Assembly: GCA_910579325.1 (NCBI GenBank)
Contig: CAJTTU010000079.1
Coordinates: forward strand, 2,239-16,718
DNA: 14,480 nt
Source: an uncultured Lachnospiraceae bacterium
GTDB lineage: Bacteria > Bacillota > Clostridia > Lachnospirales > Lachnospiraceae
Direction of reading: 5' to 3'
Shown one piece after another: positions 7,023 through 13,594 of the stretch. The position numbers and the translations under genes were made by a program. The first letter of the stretch is position 1. Each line of letters starts with the position of its first letter. The notes under the pieces are model-generated. The model saw nothing but the letters and a program-made list of their open reading frames with translations. It was not told the DNA's origin and did no database searches.

Positions 7023-8120
7023 ATGAGTCAGAAAGCCAGAGAATGGAGCCAGAGCCTGAAAAAGCTTCTGGACAGTGCAAAAGAGAAGAATAATGTACTG
7101 GACTATGGAGAAATGATTGATTTCTTCGAGCGAGAGGAACTGGATGCCGAGGCATTCGAGAAAATATTAGAATGTCTGGAGGAGCATAAAGTGCAGCTTG
7201 TAAATGGTGAAGACACATTGAAAACGGAAATGGAACTGGAAATGGAGCTGGCAGGAAGTCCGGAGGACACAGGGCTGGAGGCGGAGCGTTCGAAGATGGA
7301 CGACCCGGTGAAGATGTATCTGAAGGAGATCGGCAAGGTTCAGCTTTTAAGTTATGACGAGGAGATCAGGCTGGCGAAGCGGATCGAGGCCGGGGACGAG
7401 CTGGCGAAAAAAGAGCTGGCGGAGAGCAACCTGCGTCTGGTGGTCAGCATCGCCAAGCACTATATGGGCAGAGGGATGCAGCTTCTTGATCTGATTCAGG
7501 AGGGTAATCTGGGGCTGATGAAGGCGGTGGACAAGTTTGACTACCGCAAGGGCTATAAATTCAGCACCTATGCCACCTGGTGGATCAAGCAGTCCATCAC
7601 CCGGGCCATCGCCGACCAGGCCAGGACGATCCGCATACCGGTTCATATGGTGGAGACGATCAATAAGCTGATCCGTACCTCCCGGCAGATGGTGCAGGAG
7701 ATCGGCAGGGAGCCCACTACGGAGGAATTGGCGAGGAGGCTTGAGATGCCGGAGGAACGGGTGAAGGAGATTATGAAAATTTCTCAGGAGCCTGTTTCTT
7801 TAGAGACGCCTGTGGGCGAGGAGGAGGACAGCCATCTGGCAGATTTCATCCAGGACAGCCAGGTGCAGGTGCCGGTGGAAGCCGCCACTTATCAGCTTTT
7901 AAGGGAGCAGCTGTCAGAGGTGCTGGATACTTTAAGCAGCAGGGAGCAGCGGGTGCTCTGCCTGCGGTTCGGGCTGTATGACGGAAAGGCCAGGACGCTG
8001 GAAGAGGTGGGCCGGGATTTTAACGTGACCAGGGAACGAATCCGGCAGATCGAGGCCAAGGCGTTAAGGAAGCTGCGGCATCCGAGCAGGAGTAAGAAGT
8101 TGAAGGATTTTCTTGAGTAG
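7023..8120 (+). CDS. rpoD: RNA polymerase primary sigma factor RpoD/SigA
   Basis: A 365-residue group 1 sigma factor that directs RNA polymerase to housekeeping promoters. A short acidic region 1.1 (about 1-90) is followed by region 1.2 from DDPVKMYLKEIG (93 on). Region 2 has NLRLVVSIAKHYMGRG, LIQEGNLGLMKAVDKFD and YKFSTYATWWIKQSITRA (core binding, -10 recognition and melting). Region 3 has IRIPVHMVETINKL, and region 4 has SSREQRVLCLRFG and the -35-reading helix-turn-helix TLEEVGRDFNVTRERIRQIE. An upstream in-frame ATG at 6927 would add 32 residues with no sigma similarity; GGAGGAGG at 7005-7012, 10 nt before 7023, decides the start. The 132-bp gap after dnaG holds only a small hairpin (6957-6976). 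Like many Firmicute SigA proteins it lacks the long non-conserved insert of proteobacterial RpoD. Confidence 0.98.
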   Translation: MSQKAREWSQSLKKLLDSAKEKNNVLDYGEMIDFFEREELDAEAFEKILECLEEHKVQLVNGEDTLKTEMELEMELAGSPEDTGLEAERSKMDDPVKMYLKEIGKVQLLSYDEEIRLAKRIEAGDELAKKELAESNLRLVVSIAKHYMGRGMQLLDLIQEGNLGLMKAVDKFDYRKGYKFSTYATWWIKQSITRAIADQARTIRIPVHMVETINKLIRTSRQMVQEIGREPTTEELARRLEMPEERVKEIMKISQEPVSLETPVGEEEDSHLADFIQDSQVQVPVEAATYQLLREQLSEVLDTLSSREQRVLCLRFGLYDGKARTLEEVGRDFNVTRERIRQIEAKALRKLRHPSRSKKLKDFLE

Positions 8121-8189
8121 GGAAAAGACGGCGGAGATAAAGTGACAGAAAGATAAATTGTGGAGGATCAATCGACTGAAATTAAAGCG

Positions 8190-8957
8190 ATGGGTAAAAA
8201 AGTAGAATTGTCAAAACGCTTGAAGCTGGTAGCTTCCTTTGTGGAACCGGGCGCCGTGGTGGCGGATGTGGGGACGGATCACGGATACGTCCCCATCTGG
8301 CTGGTGCAGGAGGGGGTGGCAGCAGGCGGGATTGCCATGGATGTGAACCATGGGCCTTTGGAACGGGCAAAGGTCCATATCGCGGCCTGCGGCCTGACGG
8401 ACCGGATTCAGGTTCGGCTGGGGGACGGTTTGTCGGCTTTGTCCGATGAAGAAGCGGATACGGTGATTATCGCAGGCATGGGCGGCCCGCTGATTGTGCG
8501 GATATTAACAGAAGGGCTGGAAACAGCCCGGAGGATAAAACGGCTGGTTCTGTCGCCCCAGTCGGAGATTCCGTCCGTACGGGAGTTTTTGGAACGGCAG
8601 GGGTTTGTCACCGAAGACGAGGCTATGACGGAAGAGGACGGGAAATATTATACGGTGATCTGCGCCCGGTTTGAGGGCAGGTACATAGAAGACGGGACAT
8701 TTTGTATCAATGAGAGAAAACGCCTGGAATGGAAATACGGGAAATGCCTGTTGGAGCGGGAAGACCCTGTATTAAGAGCATTTTTGGAAAAAGAAAGGCA
8801 GAAATACCGGAAGGTATTGGACAAGCTTGGTAGTGCCGATGATGAAAACGGTGCCGGGAGTTTGGGACGGCAGGCGAGGAAAAAGGAAGTGGAAGAGGAG
8901 TTGGATTTGATTGAAATGGCTTTTAAATTTGTTTTGGTAAAAAGGGGAAGTTTATGA
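8190..8957 (+). CDS. trmK: tRNA (adenine(22)-N(1))-methyltransferase TrmK
   Basis: A 255-residue class I SAM-dependent methyltransferase of the TrmK family, which methylates N1 of A22 in the D-loop of bacterial tRNAs. It shows LSKRLKLVASFV, the SAM-binding motif I VADVGTDHGYVP, the acidic end of strand 2 in AMDVNHGPLERAK, GDGLSAL and the family motif IIAGMGGPLI, then LSPQSE. A helical, charged C-terminal tail (ERQKYRKVLDKL onward) is the usual coiled-coil extension. The start is uncertain: ATG 8190 leaves six residues before LSKRL, as I recall for B. subtilis TrmK, but has no good ribosome site; GTG 8160 would add ten residues and also lacks one. GGAGG at 8162-8166 fits neither start. It follows rpoD by 69 bp and overlaps the next gene by ATGA, so the two are translationally coupled. 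Confidence 0.92.
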   Translation: MGKKVELSKRLKLVASFVEPGAVVADVGTDHGYVPIWLVQEGVAAGGIAMDVNHGPLERAKVHIAACGLTDRIQVRLGDGLSALSDEEADTVIIAGMGGPLIVRILTEGLETARRIKRLVLSPQSEIPSVREFLERQGFVTEDEAMTEEDGKYYTVICARFEGRYIEDGTFCINERKRLEWKYGKCLLEREDPVLRAFLEKERQKYRKVLDKLGSADDENGAGSLGRQARKKEVEEELDLIEMAFKFVLVKRGSL

Positions 8958-9745
8958 AAGTACAGGAAGTAATCGAAATTTTGGAGCGCCTTGCTCCCAA
9001 AACGCTGGCCATGAGCTGGGACAATGTAGGGCTTCTGGCAGGCCGAAGGGACAGGGAAGTCACGGGTGTTTATGTGGGTTTGGACGCTACGGAAACGGTA
9101 ATCCAGGGCGCCATTGACAGCGGCTGCAATATGCTGCTGACCCATCATCCGCTGCTGTTCAGCCCGGTAAAAAAGGTGAATGACGAGGACTTTGTGGGTA
9201 ATCGGATTTTGACGATGATCGAGCGCGGGATCAGCTATTATGCCATGCACACCAGCTACGACAGCGCGCCGGGCTGTATGGCGGACCGGGCGGCAGAGCT
9301 TCTGGGGATCAGGGACGGGATGCCTTTGGAGCCTGTCAATGAGGATGGGGAACCGCCCTGCGGGATCGGCAAGGTGGGGCAGCTTATGGAGCCGGTGACA
9401 TTGGAGCAGCTGTGCGCCAGGGTGAAGGAGCAGTTCAGGCTTCCGGCGGTGCAGGTATTTCCGGCGGTAGAAAAAGGAATCAGTCGCATCGCTGTCTCGC
9501 CGGGTTCCGGGAAATCCATGATCTCACTGGCCATCGGGGCGGGAGCCCAGGTGCTGATCACCGGGGACATCGGCCATCATGAAGGAATCGACGCATCTGC
9601 CTGCGGTTTGACGGTGATCGATGCCGGGCATTATGGGTTAGAACATATTTTTATCCCCCATATGGCAGGGTTTCTGCGGGAACAGCTGGGGACGGGGGTT
9701 CCTGTGATAGAAGCGGAATTTCACATCCCGTTTCGGTTCCTGTAA
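8954..9745 (+). CDS. Nif3-like dinuclear metal center hexameric protein (YqfO/YbgI family)
   Basis: A 263-residue member of the NIF3 family, toroidal hexamers with a two-metal site; some members were annotated as GTP cyclohydrolase I type 2 homologues, but the cellular role is unsettled. Metal ligands are in place: H64/H65 in LLTHHPLLF, H99 and D103 in MHTSYDS, and H226 plus E230 in DAGHYGLEH. SWDNVGLLAG near the N-terminus and LITGDIGHHEG (201-211) are family hallmarks. There is no central PII-like insertion, so this is the short form. The glycine motif usually written CGGSG reads SPGSG here (182-186). The start overlaps the trmK stop as ATGA, and the trmK-nif3 pair downstream of rpoD is a conserved Firmicute arrangement, hinting at a shared but undefined role. 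It is the last gene before a terminator. Confidence 0.93.
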   Translation: MKVQEVIEILERLAPKTLAMSWDNVGLLAGRRDREVTGVYVGLDATETVIQGAIDSGCNMLLTHHPLLFSPVKKVNDEDFVGNRILTMIERGISYYAMHTSYDSAPGCMADRAAELLGIRDGMPLEPVNEDGEPPCGIGKVGQLMEPVTLEQLCARVKEQFRLPAVQVFPAVEKGISRIAVSPGSGKSMISLAIGAGAQVLITGDIGHHEGIDASACGLTVIDAGHYGLEHIFIPHMAGFLREQLGTGVPVIEAEFHIPFRFL

Positions 9746-9779
9746 TATAAGGATGCATGAAAGAAAAAAACAGCAAATG

Positions 9780-9821
9780 TCCGGCAAAACGTGTCTCAGA
9801 TACGTATTGTCGGATTTTTTT
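9780..9821 (+). terminator. Intrinsic terminator ending the dgt-to-nif3 operon
   Basis: TCCGGCAA (9780-9787) pairs with TTGTCGGA (9807-9814) with one G-U pair, an inner ACGT/ACGT pairing extends the stem, and a run of seven T follows at 9815-9821. It lies 34 bp after the nif3-like stop codon and just before the promoter of the next gene, so it separates the two units. Confidence 0.85.
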
Positions 9822-9832
9822 GTTCAATGTTC

Positions 9833-9861
9833 TTGTTTTTATAAATATTTTAAAGTATAAT
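9833..9861 (+). promoter_or_regulatory. Promoter of the nucleoside kinase gene
   Basis: TTGTTT at 9833-9838, a 17-bp AT-rich spacer and a perfect TATAAT at 9856-9861. The expected start near 9868 gives a leader of about 90 nt before the ATG at 9959. The -35 hexamer is identical to that of the proximal dgt promoter. Confidence 0.7.
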
Positions 9862-9889
9862 GAGGATGAATATATTTTATCCAATACAC

Positions 9890-9943
9890 TTTTAGAGCCC
9901 CTTGAAATCAGATGCCAAAGCATTTCAGGGGTACATTCTAAAA
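9890..9943 (+). promoter_or_regulatory. Structured 5' leader element before the nucleoside kinase
   Basis: The leader folds into one long arm: TTTTAGA (9890-9896) with TCTAAAA (9937-9943), CCCC (9898-9901) with GGGG (9928-9931), TGAA (9903-9906) with TTCA (9924-9927), and ATGC (9912-9915) with GCAT (9920-9923) closed by a CAAA tetraloop. All four stems are perfect, 19 bp in total, separated by small bulges and asymmetric loops. The arm ends 3 nt before the AGGAGG (9947-9952), so its state could influence ribosome loading. I do not recognise a known riboswitch family, and there is no terminator-like U-run. An RNA-level control of the kinase is an inference. Confidence 0.5.
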
Positions 9944-9958
9944 ATCAGGAGGAATATT

Positions 9959-11614
9959 ATGCCATTTATTACAGTAGGGGAAGAACGAAAAGAATACGAA
10001 GCCGGAACGCCTTTCTTACAGGTGGCGGCGGATTTTCAGGATCGGTATGACAATGACATTCTGCTGGTAAAAGAGAACGGAAAACTGATGGAGCTGTTCA
10101 AGACGGTACATAAGGACGCCAGGCTGGAGTTCGTCACGGCGGCGGAGACCACGGGGCAGCAGGTTTATGAGCGGGGGGCTATCCTGCTGTTTTTAAAAGC
10201 GGTTTACGGCGTGGCCGGACAGGAAAAAATCGAAAAGGTTATGGTGAATTTTTCCGTTACCAGAGGGTGTTATATCGAAATCAAAGGGGACATTACTCTG
10301 GATGAGGCATTTTTACAGGAAGTAAAGGCTTTTATGGAGAAAGTGGTGAAAGAGGATGTGCCTGTGGTAAAGCGCTCCGTGAATACGGACAGCGCGGTCA
10401 GGCTCTTTGAGCATTACGGAATGCCGGAAAAAGCCAAGCTGTTCCGCTACCGCAATTCTTCCCAGGTAAATATTTACCAGATGGGCGATTTTGACGATTA
10501 TTTCTACGGATATATGGTGCCTTCAAGCGGCTATCTGAAATGGTTTGATTTAAGGCTGTACGGAGAGGGTCTGGTTTTATTGCTTCCGGATAAGAAAAAT
10601 CCGAAAAAGGTGGCTGAATTTGTGCCTGCCCCCAAGGTGTTCGGCGCATTGCTGGAGGCTGCCCGGTGGAAAACCTGCCTGGACGTGGAGACGGTGGGCG
10701 AACTGAACGATATGATCGTGCAGGGCAGGACCAATGAACTGATTCTGGTTCAGGAGGCGTTACAGGAGCGGAAGCTGGCGGAGATTTCCACGATCATCAA
10801 GTCCCGGGAGGACTGTAAGTTTGTGATGCTGGCCGGGCCGTCCTCATCGGGAAAGACCACCACCTCCCACCGGCTTTCGGTGCAGCTGAAAGCCCACGGA
10901 CTGAAACCTCATCCGATTGCGGTGGACAATTATTTCGTAGACCGGGAGCAGACGCCCCGGGATGAGAATGGCGATTATGACTTTGAAAATCTGCACAGCA
11001 TTGACTTAGAAGCTTTTAACCGGGATATGACGGCGCTGCTTGCCGGAGAACGGGTGGAGATTCCCGCCTTTAATTTCAGGGAAGGAAAGCGGGAATATAA
11101 AGGCGACTTTTTACAGCTGGGGCCGGAGGATATTCTGGTGATCGAGGGCATCCATGCCCTTAACGACGCCATGTCCTATGCGCTGCCCAAGGACAGCAAA
11201 TTTAAAATTTATGTCAGCGCCCTGAACCAGCTGAATATCGACGAGCACAACCGGATTCCCACCACAGACGGCCGCCTGATCCGGCGGATGGTGCGGGATG
11301 CCCGTACCAGAGGCAGCAACGCCCAGGATACCATTGCCCGTTGGCCATCGGTACGGAGAGGGGAGGACAGCAATATCTTCCCTTATCAGGAGGATGCGGA
11401 CGTGGTGTTTAATTCTGCGCTGATCTATGAGCTGGCGGTGCTGAAGCCCTATGTGGAGCCGCTCTTATTCAGCGTGCCGAAGGATGCGCCGGAATATATC
11501 GAGGCGAAACGGCTTTTGAAGTTTTTGCAGTATTTCCTGGCGATCGGGACGGATATGATTCCGAATACTTCGCTGCTTCGGGAGTTTATCGGGGGGAGCT
11601 GCTTTAATGTGTAG
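9959..11614 (+). CDS. Nucleoside (uridine-type) kinase with N-terminal TGS/tRNA-synthetase-like domains
   Basis: A 551-residue two-part protein. Residues 1-65 look like a TGS domain (ILLVKENGKLMELFKTV matches the ThrRS pattern), and about 70-240 resemble the second additional domain of threonyl-tRNA synthetase, but its HxxxH metal motif is missing (YERGAILL where ThrRS has His at both places). The C-terminal half is a P-loop kinase of the phosphoribulokinase/uridine kinase family: Walker A GPSSSGKTTT (293-302), AVDNYFVDREQTPRDENG with the catalytic aspartate and Tyr, FNFREGKR, and VIEGIHALN (Walker B-like). Proteins of this layout are usually annotated nucleoside or uridine kinase; the phosphate acceptor is not proven by sequence. 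AGGAGG at 9947-9952, 6 nt before the ATG, fixes the start; an in-frame TTG at 9902 falls inside the leader hairpin. It is a single-gene unit with its own promoter and terminator. Confidence 0.9.
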   Translation: MPFITVGEERKEYEAGTPFLQVAADFQDRYDNDILLVKENGKLMELFKTVHKDARLEFVTAAETTGQQVYERGAILLFLKAVYGVAGQEKIEKVMVNFSVTRGCYIEIKGDITLDEAFLQEVKAFMEKVVKEDVPVVKRSVNTDSAVRLFEHYGMPEKAKLFRYRNSSQVNIYQMGDFDDYFYGYMVPSSGYLKWFDLRLYGEGLVLLLPDKKNPKKVAEFVPAPKVFGALLEAARWKTCLDVETVGELNDMIVQGRTNELILVQEALQERKLAEISTIIKSREDCKFVMLAGPSSSGKTTTSHRLSVQLKAHGLKPHPIAVDNYFVDREQTPRDENGDYDFENLHSIDLEAFNRDMTALLAGERVEIPAFNFREGKREYKGDFLQLGPEDILVIEGIHALNDAMSYALPKDSKFKIYVSALNQLNIDEHNRIPTTDGRLIRRMVRDARTRGSNAQDTIARWPSVRRGEDSNIFPYQEDADVVFNSALIYELAVLKPYVEPLLFSVPKDAPEYIEAKRLLKFLQYFLAIGTDMIPNTSLLREFIGGSCFNV

Positions 11615-11695
11615 GAAGGGAAACGAGGGATTGATTTTCGGATAGTTTTTATGGCATTATAGAATGAAAGCGTTTGCTTATAATAGCGGCTTGGT

Positions 11696-11729
11696 AAAAA
11701 ACCGGCATGTAGTACATGTCGGTTTTTTT
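11696..11729. terminator. Bidirectional intrinsic terminator after the nucleoside kinase
   Basis: ACCGGCATGT (11701-11710) pairs with ACATGTCGGT (11714-11723; one G-U) around an AGT loop. Seven T follow on the + strand (11723-11729), and the A-run at 11696-11701 gives a T-run on the minus strand, so it can act in both directions. It lies 82 bp after the kinase stop. Confidence 0.88.
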
Positions 11730-11776
11730 AAGAGTATTTTGATTATAGAAAAAATGGACGATTTCTTTAGATTATT

Positions 11777-12199
11777 ATGGGTAAAAACATGAAGATGAAA
11801 ACAGTAAAAGTCGCTGCTGCGGTGATCTGCGACTCCATAGCGGAAAAGACAAAAATTTATTCCACCGCAAGAGGCTACGGCGAATGGAAGGGTTTCTGGG
11901 AATTTCCAGGCGGTAAAATCGAGGAGGGTGAGACGCCTCGTCAGGCATTAAAACGGGAGATAAAGGAAGAACTGTGCGTTGATATTTTCGTGGGCGATTT
12001 AATCGATACGGTTGAATATGATTATCCGGAATTTCATTTATCTATGGACTGTTTCTGGTGCGAGATCACGGGCGGGGAAATTGTGCTGAAAGAGGCGGAG
12101 GACGCAAAGTGGCTTGTGAAGTCCCGGCTGTGGGATGTGGAATGGCTCCCGGCGGATGCTGCGCTGATCGGGCTGGTGGAAGCGCAGATGGGGAATTAG
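11777..12199 (+). CDS. NUDIX hydrolase (MutT-like nucleotide pyrophosphohydrolase)
   Basis: A 140-residue NUDIX protein. The Nudix box is complete at about 46-68 (GGKIEEGETPRQALKREIKE followed by EL), with the metal-binding REIKEE. KVAAAVICD at the start and GEWKGFWEFPGGK before the box are typical of the MutT / (deoxy)nucleoside triphosphate pyrophosphohydrolase group, which hydrolyses damaged or non-canonical NTPs such as 8-oxo-dGTP, or CTP/dCTP in some relatives. Substrate cannot be assigned. Three in-frame ATGs (11777, 11789, 11795) are possible and none has a convincing Shine-Dalgarno sequence, so the true N-terminus is uncertain by up to six residues. It sits alone between two terminators, convergent with rnpB; I see no clear promoter. 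Confidence 0.9.
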   Translation: MGKNMKMKTVKVAAAVICDSIAEKTKIYSTARGYGEWKGFWEFPGGKIEEGETPRQALKREIKEELCVDIFVGDLIDTVEYDYPEFHLSMDCFWCEITGGEIVLKEAEDAKWLVKSRLWDVEWLPADAALIGLVEAQMGN

Positions 12200-12240
12200 T
12201 GTGGCTGTCACGATGTTTGTGTTTGTGAAGCGGCTCATAC

Positions 12241-12272
12241 TGAAAAATATCCGGCGGGGTTTTACCGGATAT
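12241..12272 (-). terminator. Second, back-up terminator downstream of rnpB
   Basis: ATATCCGG (12247-12254) and CCGGATAT (12265-12272) form a perfect 8-bp stem with a 10-nt loop. On the minus strand the stem is followed directly by a short T-run (from the A-run at 12243-12247). It would catch transcripts that read through the first rnpB terminator. Confidence 0.5.
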
Positions 12273-12325
12273 GGATCAGACAGCATTCTGACGGGATTCA
12301 GGTTAAAATTTTTAAGAATACGAAA

Positions 12326-12372
12326 AAGAGAGTCTGCCCCGGAGCATTGGTTCCGAAGGACTCTCTTTTTTG
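12326..12372. terminator. Bidirectional terminator shared by the NUDIX gene and rnpB
   Basis: AAGAGAGTC (12326-12334) pairs perfectly with GACTCTCTT (12359-12367), and an inner CGGAG/TTCCG stem extends it. A T-run at 12366-12372 follows on the + strand, and the A-run at 12323-12327 gives a T-run on the minus strand. The two convergent genes therefore share one hairpin. Confidence 0.88.
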
Positions 12373-12375
12373 TAT

Positions 12376-12850
12376 GAGCAAGACGATAAGCCGGGTTCTG
12401 TCGTGAATGGTCATCTGTCTAGGCCTGCCGTTGCCGGCAGGCTCCAGCGGCTTACCCGAAAGCAGACGGGCCGCCTTATGCTTTCTGTTAGCCTTGCTTC
12501 GGATGGGGTTTACATGTGCCCCGGCCGTTACCGGCCGGGCGGTAGTCTCTTACACTGCCCTTCCAACCTTACCGTTAATTTAGTACCGCTGCTGTCCTTC
12601 CAGTACACTTGGTTCTGGCTCGATTTGCGGCCGTATGCTACGTCCACAAATCAAGCCGTGCACTGTCCGGGCAGCAGCTGATTAAATAAACGGCGGTACA
12701 TTTCTGTTGCACTGGCCTTGGAGTCGCCTCCACCGGACGTTATCCGGCATCCTGCCCTGTGAAGCCCGGACTTTCCTCACGGGATATTTCTGTTACAGGA
12801 TACATGTTCCTGCAACGAAAAAATCCCCTGCGACCATTTGTCTTACTCAC
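12376..12850 (-). ncRNA. rnpB: RNase P RNA (bacterial type A)
   Basis: The catalytic RNA of RNase P, which removes 5' leaders from pre-tRNAs. Conserved blocks on the minus strand match type A RNAs: GAGGAAAGUCCGGGCU (12763-12778), GGCCAGUGCAACAGA (12703-12717), the GGUAAGGUUGGAAGGG segment, GCAUAAGG and the 3' signature ACAGAACCCGGCUUA (12388-12402). The ends are set by helix P1: GAGUAAGAC (12848-12840) pairs with GUCUUGCUC (12385-12377), and one or two more pairs extend it. At about 475 nt it is nearly 100 nt longer than E. coli M1 RNA; most of the excess lies in P12 (12572-12693), which forms a three-tier arm. P3 is also extended (GUUGCAGGA/UCCUGUAAC). It is convergent with the NUDIX gene and divergent from tetR. 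Confidence 0.96.
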
Positions 12851-12856
12851 GATAGT

Positions 12857-12885
12857 AGTCTAACATGAATTTGCGGATGTGTAAA
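12857..12885 (-). promoter_or_regulatory. Promoter of rnpB
   Basis: On the minus strand, TTTACA (12880-12885; 5 of 6 to consensus) and TAGACT (12857-12862; 4 of 6) are separated by 17 bp. The start would fall at about 12850, exactly where helix P1 of the RNA begins, which supports both calls. Confidence 0.65.
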
Positions 12886-12913
12886 GACTTCGTTTTACGG
12901 GTGAAATGGGGTC

Positions 12914-12942
12914 TTCCCAAATTCGGTCAATCCATTTACAAT
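12914..12942 (+). promoter_or_regulatory. Promoter of the TetR-ABC operon
   Basis: TTCCCA (12914-12919; 4 of 6) and TACAAT (12937-12942; 5 of 6) with a 17-bp spacer. The -10 lies in the centre of the operator inverted repeat, so binding of the repressor would block polymerase directly. Confidence 0.5.
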
Positions 12943-12962
12943 GGAATTGACCGATCGGTTAA
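12924..12962. promoter_or_regulatory. TetR-type operator with three half-sites
   Basis: CGGTCAATCCATT (12924-12936) and AATGGAATTGACCG (12940-12953) form an inverted repeat that is perfect apart from one unpaired T. The right arm also belongs to a second, tighter palindrome, TTGACCGATCGGTTAA (12947-12962), 14 of 16 positions symmetric with the core ACCGATCGGT. The unit CGGTYAA thus occurs three times in alternating orientation. It overlaps the promoter and ends just before the Shine-Dalgarno site of the TetR gene, so autorepression is the simple reading. Confidence 0.65.
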
Positions 12963-12975
12963 CGGAGGGAATGCG

Positions 12976-13590
12976 ATGAATGAACGATTTTTTTCCCTGC
13001 CGCCGGAGAAGCAGCAGGCGATTATTAATGCGGGGTACAAGGTGTTTTCCCGGAATTCCTATAAGAACAGCCCGATGAGCGAAATTGCCGGTGCGGCGGG
13101 AATCAGCAAATCGCTGTTGTTTCACTACTTTCACAATAAGAAGGAGCTGTACCTGTTTCTCTGGGATAAATGTGCGCAGATGACCATCGAATACATGACC
13201 AGATATGACTGCTATGGCCAGATGGGGCTGTTTGAGAGCATGGAGCGGGGGATGCGGGCAAAGATGGAGATTATCCGGCTGTATCCGGATATGGCCGGTT
13301 TTACCATCAAAGCTTTTTATGAGAAGGATGCTGAGATCAGCGCTGCCGTTCAGGAGAGCTACCATAAATATTTTAATCTGAAGGCGGATCAGGCGCGGCT
13401 GAATTTCGACCCGGAGCAGTTCGTCCCCGGTCTGGATATTCCGATGATGTACCGGGAGATGTACTGGGCGTCTGAGGGGTATCTCTGGGAGATGGTACAG
13501 CGGGGGGATGTGGATGTCGGGCAGATGGAGAAAGATTTTACGAAGCTGATTGCGTTCTGGAAGAGTATTTATCTGCATAAGGAGTGGTAA
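12976..13590 (+). CDS. TetR/AcrR family transcriptional regulator
   Basis: A 204-residue one-domain-plus-ligand-domain repressor. The N-terminal DNA-binding domain (about 10-60) has the TetR helix-turn-helix SEIAGAAGISKSLLFHYFHN with the typical K-(K)-E-L-Y ending. The rest is helical and poorly conserved, as expected for the ligand and dimer domain; several Met and aromatic residues could line a hydrophobic pocket. The frame is open back to 12865, but GGAGGG at 12964-12969, 6 nt before ATG 12976, and the upstream operator fix the start. The ABC ATPase gene begins 4 bp after the stop, so regulator and transporter form one operon. It probably represses its own operon through the inverted repeats at 12924-12962 and is released by a substrate of the transporter. 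The ligand is unknown. Confidence 0.93.
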   Translation: MNERFFSLPPEKQQAIINAGYKVFSRNSYKNSPMSEIAGAAGISKSLLFHYFHNKKELYLFLWDKCAQMTIEYMTRYDCYGQMGLFESMERGMRAKMEIIRLYPDMAGFTIKAFYEKDAEISAAVQESYHKYFNLKADQARLNFDPEQFVPGLDIPMMYREMYWASEGYLWEMVQRGDVDVGQMEKDFTKLIAFWKSIYLHKEW

Positions 13591-13594
13591 GGGT

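Noticed and set aside
11679..11684. TATAAT shortly before the terminator at 11696
   Set aside because: There is no reasonable -35 and the transcript would end within about 40 nt; more likely chance in AT-rich DNA.
12370..12681. 103-residue open frame on the + strand
   Set aside because: It is antisense to RNase P RNA; conserved rnpB blocks and helix P1 explain the sequence, and there is no ribosome site.
12895..13578. 227-residue open frame on the minus strand opposite the TetR gene
   Set aside because: The + strand frame has an intact TetR domain, ribosome site and operator; the antisense frame has no recognisable domain.
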